Shown here in pieces: positions 32,750-44,507 of a stretch of 64,000 nt of DNA. A model generated the notes under the pieces. That model was not told the DNA's origin. It made no database searches and saw only the letters and a list, made by a program, of their open reading frames with translations. The first letter of the stretch is position 1; every line of letters begins with the position of its first letter. The DNA comes from Limnomonas spitsbergensis (Eukaryota; Chlorophyta; Chlorophyceae; Chlamydomonadales), in NCBI GenBank assembly GCA_037349105.1, contig JAYJMM010000075.1, positions 372,001 through 436,000 of the forward strand, read 5' to 3'. The position numbers were made by a program, and so were the translations under genes.

Positions 32750-35700
32750 ATGGTCGCTAAACGAAACAAATCCAAACGCGCAGTGAACAACCTTCAAGTC
32801 GACAACCCAGCTCCTGCCCAGCTTCCCGCCATTGTCGTTCCCGACATGGTCGCTGCAGCACCAGCACCAGCACCAGCACCAGCACCAGTACCAGCACCAG
32901 TACCAGCACCAGTACCAGCACCAGCACAAGCCCCTGTCCCAATTGCGGTAGCTGCACCGAGACCAGCTCTCCAGCCCATCGCTGTGGCTTCCGTGGCACC
33001 TGCAACATACGCAGCGGTGGCCAACCCTCGAGTCTTGATCACACCTTGCGTCGCTGGCTGCAGCACGGACCCTCTACCGGCCCAGCATACCTCGTCCTAC
33101 ATGCAGGACGATATGTTCGAGCAATTCAAGAAACAACTCAAGCAAGGTGAATTGCAACTCTTGCAGTCACTCTTAACCAGACTAGATTCAACTGCTGTCC
33201 CAGCCCAGCCTGTTGTTACTCCTACCGTTCGTCTTGTCGGGAATCCTGTTACCAGTGTACCCACCCAAGTTCAAATCCCAGTACCTGTCAGACGCGAGAC
33301 TGACTATCGTCGTCGTCCCCCAGCCTTGCCTGCACCAGGCCGGATGAACAAGCCGTTCTTCCAACAGTGCAAGAACAAGCCGAGATTAATCGCGATGAGC
33401 TTCGAGGAGCTCAGGCGCTGGCTGCTCGAGAACGGTCACCGCTACCCCGAGGACATGTCTGTCTTTATCGACGATCCCGAGGTCAAGGAGTTCTTAATGA
33501 ACTACATCGAGTCCCACATGCTGTTCGAGCAAAACGAGTTCATCCTGGCCCTCACAAACTTCGTGTCCGGCGAGGTACGTTCAGCAGTTGACATTGCCCG
33601 CGAACAACTAGTCGGTCGTATGATCACCCAGGGTTCCCAGTCAGCCTCCCAGTACTCCCAGCAATTCCTGAACGTGACCAGACTCTTGCCCGACGAATCT
33701 CAAGCAACCTTGTGCGTCCATTACCTATCAGGCATGGATCCATCCCTGAAACAACGCTGCATTCTAGACAAGGATGGAAATACCTGGCAATCCCTGCCAA
33801 ACCTCATGAAATTCGCATATGTCGAGGACCTGCGAATGACCAGTGCACGTGCCTGTTTCGTACCAGTATCAAGATCCAGTTACACCCCAGTGACCAGACC
33901 CAGCTACCGCACAGATACCAGACCAGTGCACAAACCCGAGTACCCTGCCAAAACACAGGACTTCCAGCAGCCGCGACGCGCTCGGCTGGCACACACCGAG
34001 TCCGTTCCGAAGAGGAAGATCGAGCCCAGCGCCCAGACCAGCTCCGGGAAAGAGGCCAAAAACTTCAAGACCCCATTCGAGTCCTGCCCGTACTACAAGT
34101 ACGTGGGTGCACTGAGCATCGCTGCGAAGCAATCATTGAACGAGTATAACCTGTGCTGGTACTGCCGGGCAGGTTGCCACCAAGCCAAGAACTGCCCTGA
34201 GAAGAAGGAAAACAAGCCTCCTTCCCAGCAGGAATTTTTGCAGGAGGTATTCCCGGGTCCCCCTCCTGTCTCTAGATGTCATGTGTGCACTGCAGTTGAG
34301 AATCACGTGTCTGACTTGATGAACTCTAGCTTCCTGACGTACGACCGAGTGATTTGTAACGAACATTTGAATTGTACCTGCACGCTTCCAGTCATTCACT
34401 CCAACTCTCCAGACAAACACCAGATTTACGTTGCAAAAACCAGAAGCCAAGCCAGGCTTTATTTGAACAACAGACCCAACACCAGTTCATGTCTTCTAGT
34501 TTCCTCCAGACAAGCAGCAGGATTACAACCGCTACTCCAACACTCTTTCCTAGTCAAGAAATACGAATCCAGTTCAGCGCTTGGTACCGCTATGAATAAG
34601 GGTATGAAACCATCCCCAGTACTTGCCTTTGTAATCCCAGCTGATACAAGAGAAACAGCCCAGTGTCGAGTTCTAGCCAAAATACAAGTTGATGATCGAG
34701 TCCAGATATTGCATACCAGCCAAGACAAGGATGTAAAACAAGATGGAAATCACCAAGATGGTGATGACCAGCCCCTAGCAGCAACCTACCACGGCCAAGC
34801 ACATGGCAAAAACCTCAAGTGTCTATTTGATTCGGGGGCATCCTCATGTTTCATGGGAGCCAAACTTGCCAAGAAACTCGGACTCCAGATTCGTTCAAGT
34901 AAATATCGAGCAGTGGCCACTGCGGCTGGTCGAGACTGTACTGTCCTAGGTTCTGCGAGTCTCACTGTTACGTTCGGCCGGACTGACTTTGAAGCTACAG
35001 TTCACATCCTCCCAGCGTTTCTCGATACCATTGATTTAATCATTGGCGAAGACTTCATGAAAACACACTCTTGTAATTTGCAGTACAGCCCAGACCAGTC
35101 TAGTCTCATGACCATCACTGACGGGGTCGTTCATGAGGTCTTGAATTCGTGTGTTTTACGTGGCACAGGTGCAGTACAGGTTGCTCATGCTGTGAAGACC
35201 ACTTCTAGCCCAGCCGATCCGACCCATGACAATAACGCTGGACAGTGTGACGCTGAAGACGAATCCCGACCATGCCGTACACGTACGAAGACCGATCAAA
35301 TCCCAGCTGGCCTTGCAGCCAAATTACTCAAGTCTGGTCGCCACCGAGCATTCTTAGCTGTATTGACACCACAGGCTAGCGAACCAGACGAGGAGTTACA
35401 ACCAGTACCAAATCCAGAAGGAGAACTAGACCATAAAACCAGTCGAGAAAAACTAGCAAACATGAACCATGTGCACCCAGACCAGCGTACAGCGATTACT
35501 TCACTGATCGACGAGTACGATGACATTTTTTCAGAAACCCCTCGAGCTGGCGGAGCGAAAGTCCCACCTCTAGAGCACACGATCGATCTGGTCGCTGGCG
35601 CTAAACCACCTTTTCGCAGGAACTTTCGTCTCTCTCCAGCCGAGTCTGAAGAACTCAAGAAACAGGTTGCCGAGCTACTTGACAAAGGAATCATCACCCC

Positions 35701-38308
35701 TGTCAACAGTCCTTATGGAGCCCCAGTCTTGTTCATCAAGAAACCAAATGGAGGACTTAGGTTCTGCCTTGATTACCGAGCCTTGAACGAACTAACTGTC
35801 AAACTACGCTACCCACTACCAAGGATCGATGATCTTCTAGATGCAGCTCGCGGAGCTTCATGTTTCTCTTGTCTAGACATGGCAGGTGGCTTTCACCAAC
35901 TGCTTATTTCCGAGGAAGACCAGCCCAAGACAGCTTTTGCTACACCCTTCGGCCATTATGCATGGCGTTGCCTGCCAATGGGTCTTTCGAACGCGCCCAG
36001 TCAATACCAGAGCACTGTCAATAAAATCTTTGCTGATCTAGCATTCGTCCTCATTTACATTGATGACATCATGATCCTGTCCCAGACACCAGAACAGCAC
36101 CTCCAGCATTTAAGACAAGTGTTTGACAAAATACGAGAATCAGGACTGCAGGTCAAATTTTCCAAGTGCAAATTTCTGCAGGCTCAAGTCAAGTACCTAG
36201 GGCACATTCTTTCGAAAGAAGGTGTGGCTGCTGACCCAGACAAAATTCGAGCGCTTACCGAGTGGGAATTCCCGACCAGTGCAACAGGTGTCTTGCAATT
36301 TCTAGGCCTAGCAAATTACTTTCGCAAATTCATTCCGAACCTCTCCAGGCTGGCAGCACCCTTGTACCATTTGACCAAGAAAACCGTCCAGTTCTCAGGA
36401 GGAGCTGACGCTCTGTTGGCTTTTCAAGCTATCAAGGAAGCGTTAGCTTCGCCTCCAGTTCTTGCATACCCAGATCCAAACCAATCGTACGAACTCGTTT
36501 CAGATGCCTCCATCACTGGATGTGGTGCAGTGCTTACGCAACAAGGTCGACCTGTCGCGTACTTCTCTGCCAAGTTCTCACCTGCCGAGCGCAATTACAC
36601 TACTGGCGAACAAGAACTCCTTGGAATTATCAAAGCTCTCAAGGAGTGGCGATGCTATCTAGAAGGCAGCAATGGCCTAAACATTGTGACTGATCACAAC
36701 CCCCTGACATTTTTCTCCAAGCAGCCCACCCTGTCACGTAGGCAAGCAAGATGGAGCGAGTTCCTATCTCGATTCGAGTTCACTGTGAAGTACCGACCAG
36801 GTGCTACCAACCCAGCTGATTCCCTTTCCAGGTTGCCACACCAAGGACCTGCCCATGCTGCAATGCTATTTGCAATCACAGTTAACGAGTCATGCCCAGA
36901 TTTCATGCAAAGAATCAAGAACGAGTCTAGCATTGATCCAGAATTCAAACTTTCCAGTAAAACTCGAGAATGGTCCTTTAGCAATGGCTACTGGTCTCAT
37001 GCAGGCCTAGTCATTATCCCAGTAGCACTTCGACAAGAAGTCATTCGAGATCACCATGATTCACCCCTTGCAGGACATTTCAATTGGAAGACAACACTGG
37101 ACCACATCAAACGCCAATTTTGGTGGCCCTCAATCCAGGCAGATGTACAAAAGTACGTCTCATCATGTGCCTCATGCCAGAGGAACAAGTCTGCAAACAA
37201 GAGGCCCTTTGGTCTAAACCAGCCACTAGAAATCCCTGATTCCAGATGGCACACTGTCACCATGGACTTTGTGTTTGACTTGCCCCAGTCAGCCAGTGGT
37301 CATGATGGCATCATGGTCATTGTGGACAAGCTTACAAAGTTTGTTTGTCTAGCCCCAGTCAGGAAATCTAGCACATCTGAAGATGTTGCTCGAGTTTTCA
37401 TCTCACATGTATTCCAGCATCACGGTTTTCCTAGAAACATCATTTCTGACAGAGATGTTCGATTCACTTCGTCATTCTGGAAGACCATGTGTCACCGCCT
37501 TGGTGTACAGCCCAGATTTTCAACTGCTTTCCACCCCCAAACAGATGGTCAAACAGAGCGAATGAATCGAGTCGTCGAAGAAGTGCTTAGGCATTTCATT
37601 GATGGAAACCATGTCACTTGGGAAGAACTCCTACCAGTTGTTGCTATGTCCATTAACAATGCCAAGACCAGTACGACCAGGCACACCCCGTTCTACCTGA
37701 ACTGTGGACGCAACCCGTATACCCCTTTGTCAATCGACATTCCAGACAAGCAAATTCCAGCTCTTGATTCAGTCTTCAGTGACCTGGATGACACTCTAGT
37801 TCAAGTTCAGAAACTATTACGAGCTGCGCAGGATCGCCAGTCGTCGTACGCTGACACGCGCTTCCGAGCACCTCACACTTTTCAAGCAGGTGACCAAGTT
37901 CTCCTGTCAACAAGAAACTTCAAGTTCCAGACCGGAGTTAAGAAACTTCATCCCAAGTATATCGGCCCAGTGACAATCCTGAGTTTAACTTCTGGTGGCA
38001 ATGCTGCTAGGTTGCAACTACCCGAGAATTACACTCGAGTTCACCCAGTCTTCCACGTGTCACTCTTACGACAGTTCAAGCCCAGTACCAGTTCAAACCC
38101 AGTACCTGTCGAGCCTCAAGTCGTGGATGGTTTACCATTATACCAGGTCGAGTCGCTCTTGTCACATCGCATTCGACGAGTCGGCAAAAAGCGAGTCAAG
38201 CAGGTCCTAATCAAATGGCTTGGTTACGATGACACTCACAATTCATGGGAGCCACTCAAGAACCTGACTCCTGAATTACTCCTTGACGCTCAAAACCTTT
38301 TTGAGTAA
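32750..38308 (+). CDS. Gag-Pol polyprotein of Ty3/gypsy retrotransposon
   Basis: 1852 residues in a single frame. The N-terminus has an Ala-Pro/Val-Pro dipeptide run (about residues 36-60), then a Gag domain (about 190-370), a CCHC zinc knuckle (C-x2-C-x4-H-x4-C, residues 469-482), an aspartic protease (DSGA, 694-697), a reverse transcriptase (YIDD, 1103-1106), an RNase H (Asp1252, Asp1315), and an integrase with H-x7-H-x29-C-x2-C (1435-1476) and Asp1506, Asp1567, Glu1603 (D-x35-E). After these come a YIGP-containing region and a C-terminal chromodomain (about 1798-1852). All catalytic residues looked for are present. There is no stop or frameshift between Gag and Pol, so the Gag:Pol ratio must be set by another means. 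The chromodomain suggests targeting to marked chromatin, which is known for this class. Confidence 0.97.
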   Translation: MVAKRNKSKRAVNNLQVDNPAPAQLPAIVVPDMVAAAPAPAPAPAPVPAPVPAPVPAPAQAPVPIAVAAPRPALQPIAVASVAPATYAAVANPRVLITPCVAGCSTDPLPAQHTSSYMQDDMFEQFKKQLKQGELQLLQSLLTRLDSTAVPAQPVVTPTVRLVGNPVTSVPTQVQIPVPVRRETDYRRRPPALPAPGRMNKPFFQQCKNKPRLIAMSFEELRRWLLENGHRYPEDMSVFIDDPEVKEFLMNYIESHMLFEQNEFILALTNFVSGEVRSAVDIAREQLVGRMITQGSQSASQYSQQFLNVTRLLPDESQATLCVHYLSGMDPSLKQRCILDKDGNTWQSLPNLMKFAYVEDLRMTSARACFVPVSRSSYTPVTRPSYRTDTRPVHKPEYPAKTQDFQQPRRARLAHTESVPKRKIEPSAQTSSGKEAKNFKTPFESCPYYKYVGALSIAAKQSLNEYNLCWYCRAGCHQAKNCPEKKENKPPSQQEFLQEVFPGPPPVSRCHVCTAVENHVSDLMNSSFLTYDRVICNEHLNCTCTLPVIHSNSPDKHQIYVAKTRSQARLYLNNRPNTSSCLLVSSRQAAGLQPLLQHSFLVKKYESSSALGTAMNKGMKPSPVLAFVIPADTRETAQCRVLAKIQVDDRVQILHTSQDKDVKQDGNHQDGDDQPLAATYHGQAHGKNLKCLFDSGASSCFMGAKLAKKLGLQIRSSKYRAVATAAGRDCTVLGSASLTVTFGRTDFEATVHILPAFLDTIDLIIGEDFMKTHSCNLQYSPDQSSLMTITDGVVHEVLNSCVLRGTGAVQVAHAVKTTSSPADPTHDNNAGQCDAEDESRPCRTRTKTDQIPAGLAAKLLKSGRHRAFLAVLTPQASEPDEELQPVPNPEGELDHKTSREKLANMNHVHPDQRTAITSLIDEYDDIFSETPRAGGAKVPPLEHTIDLVAGAKPPFRRNFRLSPAESEELKKQVAELLDKGIITPVNSPYGAPVLFIKKPNGGLRFCLDYRALNELTVKLRYPLPRIDDLLDAARGASCFSCLDMAGGFHQLLISEEDQPKTAFATPFGHYAWRCLPMGLSNAPSQYQSTVNKIFADLAFVLIYIDDIMILSQTPEQHLQHLRQVFDKIRESGLQVKFSKCKFLQAQVKYLGHILSKEGVAADPDKIRALTEWEFPTSATGVLQFLGLANYFRKFIPNLSRLAAPLYHLTKKTVQFSGGADALLAFQAIKEALASPPVLAYPDPNQSYELVSDASITGCGAVLTQQGRPVAYFSAKFSPAERNYTTGEQELLGIIKALKEWRCYLEGSNGLNIVTDHNPLTFFSKQPTLSRRQARWSEFLSRFEFTVKYRPGATNPADSLSRLPHQGPAHAAMLFAITVNESCPDFMQRIKNESSIDPEFKLSSKTREWSFSNGYWSHAGLVIIPVALRQEVIRDHHDSPLAGHFNWKTTLDHIKRQFWWPSIQADVQKYVSSCASCQRNKSANKRPFGLNQPLEIPDSRWHTVTMDFVFDLPQSASGHDGIMVIVDKLTKFVCLAPVRKSSTSEDVARVFISHVFQHHGFPRNIISDRDVRFTSSFWKTMCHRLGVQPRFSTAFHPQTDGQTERMNRVVEEVLRHFIDGNHVTWEELLPVVAMSINNAKTSTTRHTPFYLNCGRNPYTPLSIDIPDKQIPALDSVFSDLDDTLVQVQKLLRAAQDRQSSYADTRFRAPHTFQAGDQVLLSTRNFKFQTGVKKLHPKYIGPVTILSLTSGGNAARLQLPENYTRVHPVFHVSLLRQFKPSTSSNPVPVEPQVVDGLPLYQVESLLSHRIRRVGKKRVKQVLIKWLGYDDTHNSWEPLKNLTPELLLDAQNLFE

Positions 38309-38650
38309 CCAGCACTTGTCTAGTATTCAAGGTCCATACCCCTAGTCCCAGATCGAGACCTAACTCTAAACCAGACCAGTCAGATTTTTTTTTCTTTCTT
38401 TCTGAACCTTGTCTTGAATTCCTTTGAGAACCGATACTGCCCAGCCTGGCAAGCTGCTCAGATTTCACTTCTCGTTATAATTCAACCTAGATCCAGACTT
38501 GAGTTAATTTTTCCAGCGGACAATCAAGTACTCTAGCAGTTCCAAGATAACTTGCTCCAGATTTCATGTTTGCATTTAATTGATTAAATACTGCAACAAT
38601 CCGAGTTCCAGTTCACTAACATTTACCTTCCACCGCGCTCGGCACGCAGC
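38309..38650 (+). other. 3' untranslated region of the retrotransposon
   Basis: Contains a T-rich stretch with TTTC repeats (about 38384-38401) and AT-rich sequence. No frame of note. Confidence 0.7.
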
Positions 38651-38664
38651 CTAGGGGGGAGGTA
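38651..38664 (+). promoter_or_regulatory. Polypurine tract
   Basis: CTAGGGGGGAGGTA directly precedes the 3' LTR, at the expected place for priming plus-strand DNA synthesis. Confidence 0.85.
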
Positions 38665-39068
38665 TGTAATGGTCATGTAACCAGTACCCCAGAATTACCA
38701 GTCGCTGACGCGACCTGCCTTACGTTATCGGCGCTTACGCTCCATACGGAAGTTGCAGGGTCGCCTGGCAAGCCCAGACCAGAACCCTCACGGGTTAAAC
38801 CCTGCACCTCCCATATAAGCGAGCTCTGCTAGGCATCGGGAAGTCTCAGACGAGATCAATCCATCAGGCTCAATACCTGACTGTCCCACTATCAAATCTC
38901 TAGTCTCCAGCAGTCTCCCCTCGTGAGCACCTAGTCCCCCCCTCAGTCAACTCTCCGACTACTCGTCTACCCTCAACACCGTCCCGGACTCCCCTTCACG
39001 TTCCTCTACTAGTGAGTCCCTGTCTAGATATAAGAGTCCTGCCCCCTAGGGCACCTAGGACCTCTTCA
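38665..39068 (+). repeat. 3' LTR (404 bp)
   Basis: Same length as the 5' LTR, with no differences seen by eye. It ends TTCA, followed by CCAGC and then the flank TATATATGG, which in copies B and D directly follows the single CCAGC. Confidence 0.97.
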
Positions 39069-39073
39069 CCAGC
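39069..39073. repeat. Right target-site duplication (CCAGC)
   Basis: Second copy of the five-base duplication that flanks the element. Confidence 0.95.
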
Positions 39074-39773
39074 TATATATGGAACAGTGTCTACTTCTCT
39101 GCTCAACCTGTAACATACAGGGAATGAGCTGTTGCATGCAGGAGGGTCCGAGATTTATACGGATATTAGATCTCAGATCCGGCATACCTCAACAGGCAAG
39201 GCATGTGGGATAACTCGCACGGAGAATCGACGGCATACCTGGATGATTATATCTACATTCTGTATCCTGAAGTACCCTGTGGCAGGATCCACATCTGCTG
39301 CCTTCTCTGCCCTGTGACCAGTACAGAGTGTGGGGGAGAGAAAGGGGAGGGGATGGTTTGACAGTGCTGATCACACAAGTGGGGGAGGGCCGGGGAGCAT
39401 TACTGGCCGTGTTTTTTGCACCCGAGGTATCAAGCAGGGTCGTCCTATGTTATTGACCTGCCACCAGAAGTACCGTTAAGTAAGCATTACAAGTGATTAA
39501 CCTAAAAACAAAAACCGGTACCCACACATGCCTCACCAAAGCCCTGTCCCTGCTACACTCTGTAGGTACATTCATACTTGTATAACAGCAGTATAGCACT
39601 AGCATAATACCGGTGCATTTCATTTTTATATGAAGTATACTGAATCATAGTACTTGCAGGTCCTGTATTGTAATATTATATTGAGCGGTGTTGAACCATC
39701 GACTTCCAAGAGGGACTGAACCTTATTTGATGCGCCAGGTGTGCCAGCTCAACATCAAAGGCACATCAAAAAA

Positions 39774-40306
39774 ACAATCAAGCATTTGGAATCGCTCCAT
39801 GTACATTGCCCCTTGGGGTTCAGGCATAAATAACCCTAGAGCCATCCCACACTATTCAGCGGGAGAGCTAGGTACAAAACAATCAAGCATTTGGAATCGC
39901 TCCATGTACATTGCCCCTTGGGGTTCAGGCATAAATAACCCTAGAGCCATCCCACACTATTCAGCGGGAGAGCTAGGTACAAAACAATCAAGCATTTGGA
40001 ATCGCTCCATGTACATTGCCCCTTGGGGTTCAGGCATAAATAACCCTAGAGCCATCCCACACTATTCAGCGGGAGAGCTAGGTACAAAACAAACAAGCAT
40101 TTGGAATCACTTCATACAACAGGAGCCATCCCACAATATTCAGTGGGAGAGCTATGTACAAAACAAACAAGCATTTGGCATCACTTCATACTACACGAGC
40201 CATCCCACAATATCCATCGGGAGAGCTATATACAAAACAAACAAGCATTTGGCATCACTTCATAATGCAGGAGCCATACCACACTATTCAGCGGAAGAGG
40301 TATGCA
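39774..40306. repeat. Compound minisatellite, copy C
   Basis: Same 3 x 105 bp plus 3 x 74 bp layout as 6108-6640, with only point differences. Confidence 0.85.
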
Positions 40307-43300
40307 TGTAACTGGTGGTCCCGACCCGTCCCTGTCAGAACATGATACAAACATGGGTATAGCAGCCATCTGCAGCCTATAGCGGGTCGGCAGGCCTGCT
40401 GCAGCTGTTGCAGCGGCAGTGGCGTGGTGCTGACGAGCTTGTGTATCAGACATCTCAGACAAGAATCTCAAGGATGAGCTCTTCTGCCTGCTGCCTCTGC
40501 TCCTGATTTCCTGCTCAGCCCCAGCCTCAGCAAGAGTGCCCGGTAGCCCCAGGCTCTCCCTGCTGGCTGCTTGCACTGCATCCTTTTCATCAGCACATGC
40601 ATGCTGATACGGCATCCCGCATACGCCCCCCACGCATTGAGATCATATTTTCTAGGCTCTCCCTCACAGCCTGGTTGGGTGAGGGGCCAAAGCCGCTGAG
40701 GTTGGGACCCCTGCTGTCCGGCTTCTTAACGACCAGATTTTCAGCGACCAGCTGTTCTTGGACTAGCTGATCAATGACGGTGGCAGTGGCCTCAGCCAAC
40801 GCCTGGGCGTAGGTAAACCCAGGTGCCACAAGCACCTCGTCACCCCTGCGGCTGTGGTGAGCAGGCATGGCGGCCGGCACATTAAGATGCGACTGCAACC
40901 ACCAGAGCTTGTACTTGGCTGGAGGCAGCCGCTCAACTTGATTTGGGGTGCTGCTGTCCTGCAGCTTAGGGGCCTTGGGGGGCCTGCCCTGGCCCTTGTT
41001 CTTGGCCGCTGCAGGCACCTCCTCAGTCTCCCTGCTCCTCTTCTTGTCTGTGCTCCTTGTGGGAATGCTGAGAGAGGGCTTGCAGATAGGTATGTTGCTG
41101 CCGCCTGCTACTGCTGCAGCCTGCTGCAACCTCTCACAGGAGCTGTCGACCTGCGTGAAGGGAGATCAGGAGACAGACGTTAGGCAGCCAGCTGTGAGGA
41201 GGCGGGTCAGCTAGTCACTCAAGTGCCGTAATGAAATCGATCAGCACGTGCAAGAGACCCATCTCAATAATACTCCTATAAGGAGCAGACGCGACATTCA
41301 GTATCTATACTGATGACTCAGGGCGGACTGTTGAATTCATGTTTGCAAGCATGTGGCCAAGCCATTATGTCTCTGGCAATATCGTCGTCCGGCAAGCCGC
41401 AGTAATGGCAGGACCAAGGTAAGCATGAGCACTCAGTCCCATGCAGCAGTCCTATGTCCCATGCGAGGAGGGCTCACCGGTCCTGTCATACCAGCGCTAT
41501 GATAGTCCGGGAGGGATGAGACTCCCCTGAAGAGCGCATCCGAGGGAATGCCATGGGAAGACAGGCCTGTGTCTGTGGGAGGGGAGAGCGGGACAGGGCT
41601 GTTGAGGAAGGAGACACTGCCGGCCTGCGTACGTGCCTACTTATCTTTGCAAGCCTACCTTTCTGTAGGTGAGCCCCTATAACTTGGGGATGCCCTACCT
41701 TTCATTATAGCAGGGCCACATCAGGAATGTATTCTTGTGCAACTGGGGGTAAGTGTGGCATGGCTTGCCTGCCTATGGGGCCTGCCTCTTTAAAGGATGA
41801 CGGGTGAATGTATCTGCCTCTTGGAGCTTGAAACTTAGCTGCCGGGCCACGCTTTCATTCCCTCAAAGCCTGTCTTAATACCATCACCCCAACAGCTGCG
41901 GAGCGAGGCCACAGGCACACATCCCCTCAACAGCGGGGGCACGACAACCCATGCAATGTAAAAAGAGGAGCATGGCAGCTTTGTCGGCGTGCTTGCATGC
42001 ATGCATGCATCGTCTGAGAGAGAAGGGGGGGAGAGAAAGGAGAGGAAAGTAGGACACCCACCGAGTCTTGGCATGTGAGGCGACATGGACCCTCTGTTGA
42101 AGTCACCCCGGCCTCCTCGGACTCCCTCCAGCTTGCCGTGGTACCCAGCGCGCTCCTCCATGAACATGGGCGAGCTTGTTAAGATGTCTGCATGGGCGTC
42201 CTGGGGAGAATAACAGCAAGGATACATGTTAGGGTGGTCACAGGTTGCATGGATTGTATATCTGCTGCTTCCCTCAAACAAAGGAGGGCAGACGGGAGCA
42301 AGGACAACAGGCAGGGGGGGAGGCAGCACAGCAGACCCTAGCTTCTTCTCAGGTACCTTTAATAAAGGATGAGCTGTCTCCTGGTCAAATCCAGGGGAGT
42401 AGGTTTCCGGCGAGGAGAAGTCTCCGGAGGAGCTTGAGCCCCTTCTCTTCAGCGTACGGGAGTAGCTGCCATCGGGGCAGAGGCCTGCGCCCAAGGAAAC
42501 AAAGGTGTGGACAGGGCAATGGATGAAGGGCGGCCTGGCTGCCCATGTGCATGTCTACCTACCTTGGAGTGCATGCCTGATGCATGCCTTTCTGCGTGTG
42601 GTACTTGTTGTGCCCCCTTTCTAGCAGGGTCACAACAACAGTTGCACATCATCTCAACAGCGGGGGCAGGGCGACCAGCGGAACACATGGAGAGAGGCAC
42701 ATGAGATACCAGGCAGTATGGAGACAAGCTTTCATGCAGGCATACAGCACCTGCAGGAGAGGGGAGGAAGAGAGAGAGAGAGAACTAAGACCCACCGTGT
42801 CCATAGGGCATAGGCATTGGCATAGGGGGCGGCGCCATCGCCTTTCTGTCGTCCATGACCGGGATCCGCCGCTTAGCCGGCCCCGCCTCTATCATCGGCA
42901 TGGAGCTATCGTATCCAGGTCCAAAGCCGTCATCGCAAGGCACGGGACCAGAGAAGGGCGGGGAGAAGCCGGGGCCGCCACGGAAGACCTTCTGGGCAAG
43001 CAAGGGGTGGCAGACAGGCCGGCAGACATGAGCGCAAGCAAGGCCGATTCATGTTCATAGCACTTTTGAATGATGCATCGTGGAAACCAGGAGGGTGGGG
43101 TTTAAATCGATATGCTTTCAGCGTAGCTTCCAGTTCAGGTCAGACCAACTGTGATGTCAGGCAGGCAGGGCTGGGGAGGTAACAACAATCATAGATGACA
43201 GTAATGACAGGGGTGTGACAGGATATTGGAATCATTGCTCATCTGCTGACTGACACAGGAGGGCAGGCAGGAGCTGAGGGGGGAGCAGGCTAGGGTGCCA

Positions 43301-44507
43301 ATGCAGCAAACCTTCAGTTCCTCACAGGGACCTCTATGGAGCGACGAGCTGTTACCTGGACGCGTCTAGGGGGGTAGGCATCTGGCAAGTAGTAGTCCTC
43401 TCTAGGGGGGCAAGGGATGCCCCACTCAGCTGCACGGAAATAGCTGCCATCGGGGTCCAGGCCTGCGCCGGGGGAGGGAAGGGGTGGACAGGAAGTTGAC
43501 GAAGGAGAGCCTGCCTGTCTGCGTCACGGCATGGCTACTTTCGCATGGATGCCTGTCCATTGAGATGAATGACGCATGCCCAGGTGGTGGGGTGTCTCAT
43601 GCAGCAGTTTCTGAAGGAGACTCCACAACCTGGTGGTGCAGCATTGGTGCAGCCCTTCAACAGCGGCAGATACGCATCACATATCTTAACATGAGGTGTA
43701 TCGTTAGTTCGCTGCCCACGCAGCACACGGAGAGATGCATGGCAGATCTGTGCTCTGACAGCACGCTTTCATGCATGCATGCGATGTGTGCGAGAGAAGG
43801 GAGAGAGAAAACGAGAGAAAAGAGTTAGAGAACACCCACTGTGTACAGCCGTTGGATGCTGGGAAGAACTCCTGCAGGGGGGGCCGCCCCCGTCTCCTCT
43901 GCCAGGCCCCATGAAGGAGCCAGCGGGGCCGACGAGGGTCGTTGCAAATCCCGCGGGGCCGATGAGGGCCGGATTGAAGCCGCGGCTGCGGCAAAAAACA
44001 TCTCCCTGGGCAGGTAAGGGGCAACAAACAGGCGGTCGGAACGCATGCAACGAGGGCAAGCAGCAGGTAGCTAGGCACAGATACCGTAAGCAAATAGTCG
44101 CTAAATAGGTAGCCTGCAGTAGGGGCTCATCAGCCACGAAGTCTGAAGACGGTGCATGCCACCGCTTCACAAAAGCCGAGTACGATATGATGGAGCATTG
44201 GGGCTTGTGTGACAGGCTGGACACGCTACGGGCCAGTCATTTTATTTGCGCTCCCGCTCCCGCTCAATTTGAATCCCTTGTTTGCCAACATATCATCGTT
44301 GCGAGATTCGATAATCGTCATACCTCGATTGAATGCTCGTTTTGCTGCACTTCGGCCCCTCACCTGCTGCTGCATGCCGCTCCTGCTAGGGCGGAGAGGT
44401 TGCACGCCATCTCGGGGGAAACAGCCTGCTGACGAGTTATTCGGCGTCTCGGCGAAGCAGGCGCGAGAGATGCTGTGATGTCTGGGATTGGAAGACATCA
44501 TGGACAT
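40226..44507 (-). CDS. Gene P, copy C (complete; Pro/Gly-rich protein of about 616 residues)
   Basis: Exons: 1, 44364-44507; 2, 43840-44005; 3, 43356-43462; 4, 42796-42991; 5, 42357-42484; 6, 42062-42200; 7, 41478-41572; optional 8, 41318-41431; 9, 40625-41150; 10, 40226-40575. Introns are GT-AG, several with donor GTGGGT, and the last is only 49 nt. Phases alternate 0,1,0,1,0,1,0. Joining 1-7, 9 and 10 gives one frame; using exon 8 adds a Cys/His-rich tail and a stop. Exons 3 and 5 (PDGSY-x-R) and exons 2 and 4 (VF-x(4)-GF-x-P) look like duplicated modules. Exon 4 has a MAPPPMPMPMPYGHG tail. Exon 9 has a basic GRPPKAPK patch and a long helix. Exon 1 lacks a 12-bp element present in B and D. 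Function unknown. Confidence 0.55.

Larger units (their letters stand above)
31942..39068 (+). mobile_element. Complete Ty3/gypsy chromodomain LTR retrotransposon
   Basis: A 7,127-bp element with 404-bp LTRs (TG...CA), a primer-binding site, one Gag-Pol frame, a polypurine tract and a 5-bp target duplication. The order protease, reverse transcriptase, RNase H, integrase, chromodomain places it among Ty3/gypsy elements of chromovirus type. The LTRs appear identical by eye, and the frame has no stop or frameshift, so the insertion should be recent and the element possibly active. Its base composition and codon use differ from the flanking repeats. Confidence 0.97.

Noticed and set aside
32747..32929. 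Cys/Trp-rich frame antisense to Gag
   Set aside because: It is the mirror of the Ala-Pro repeat in a confirmed Gag-Pol frame.
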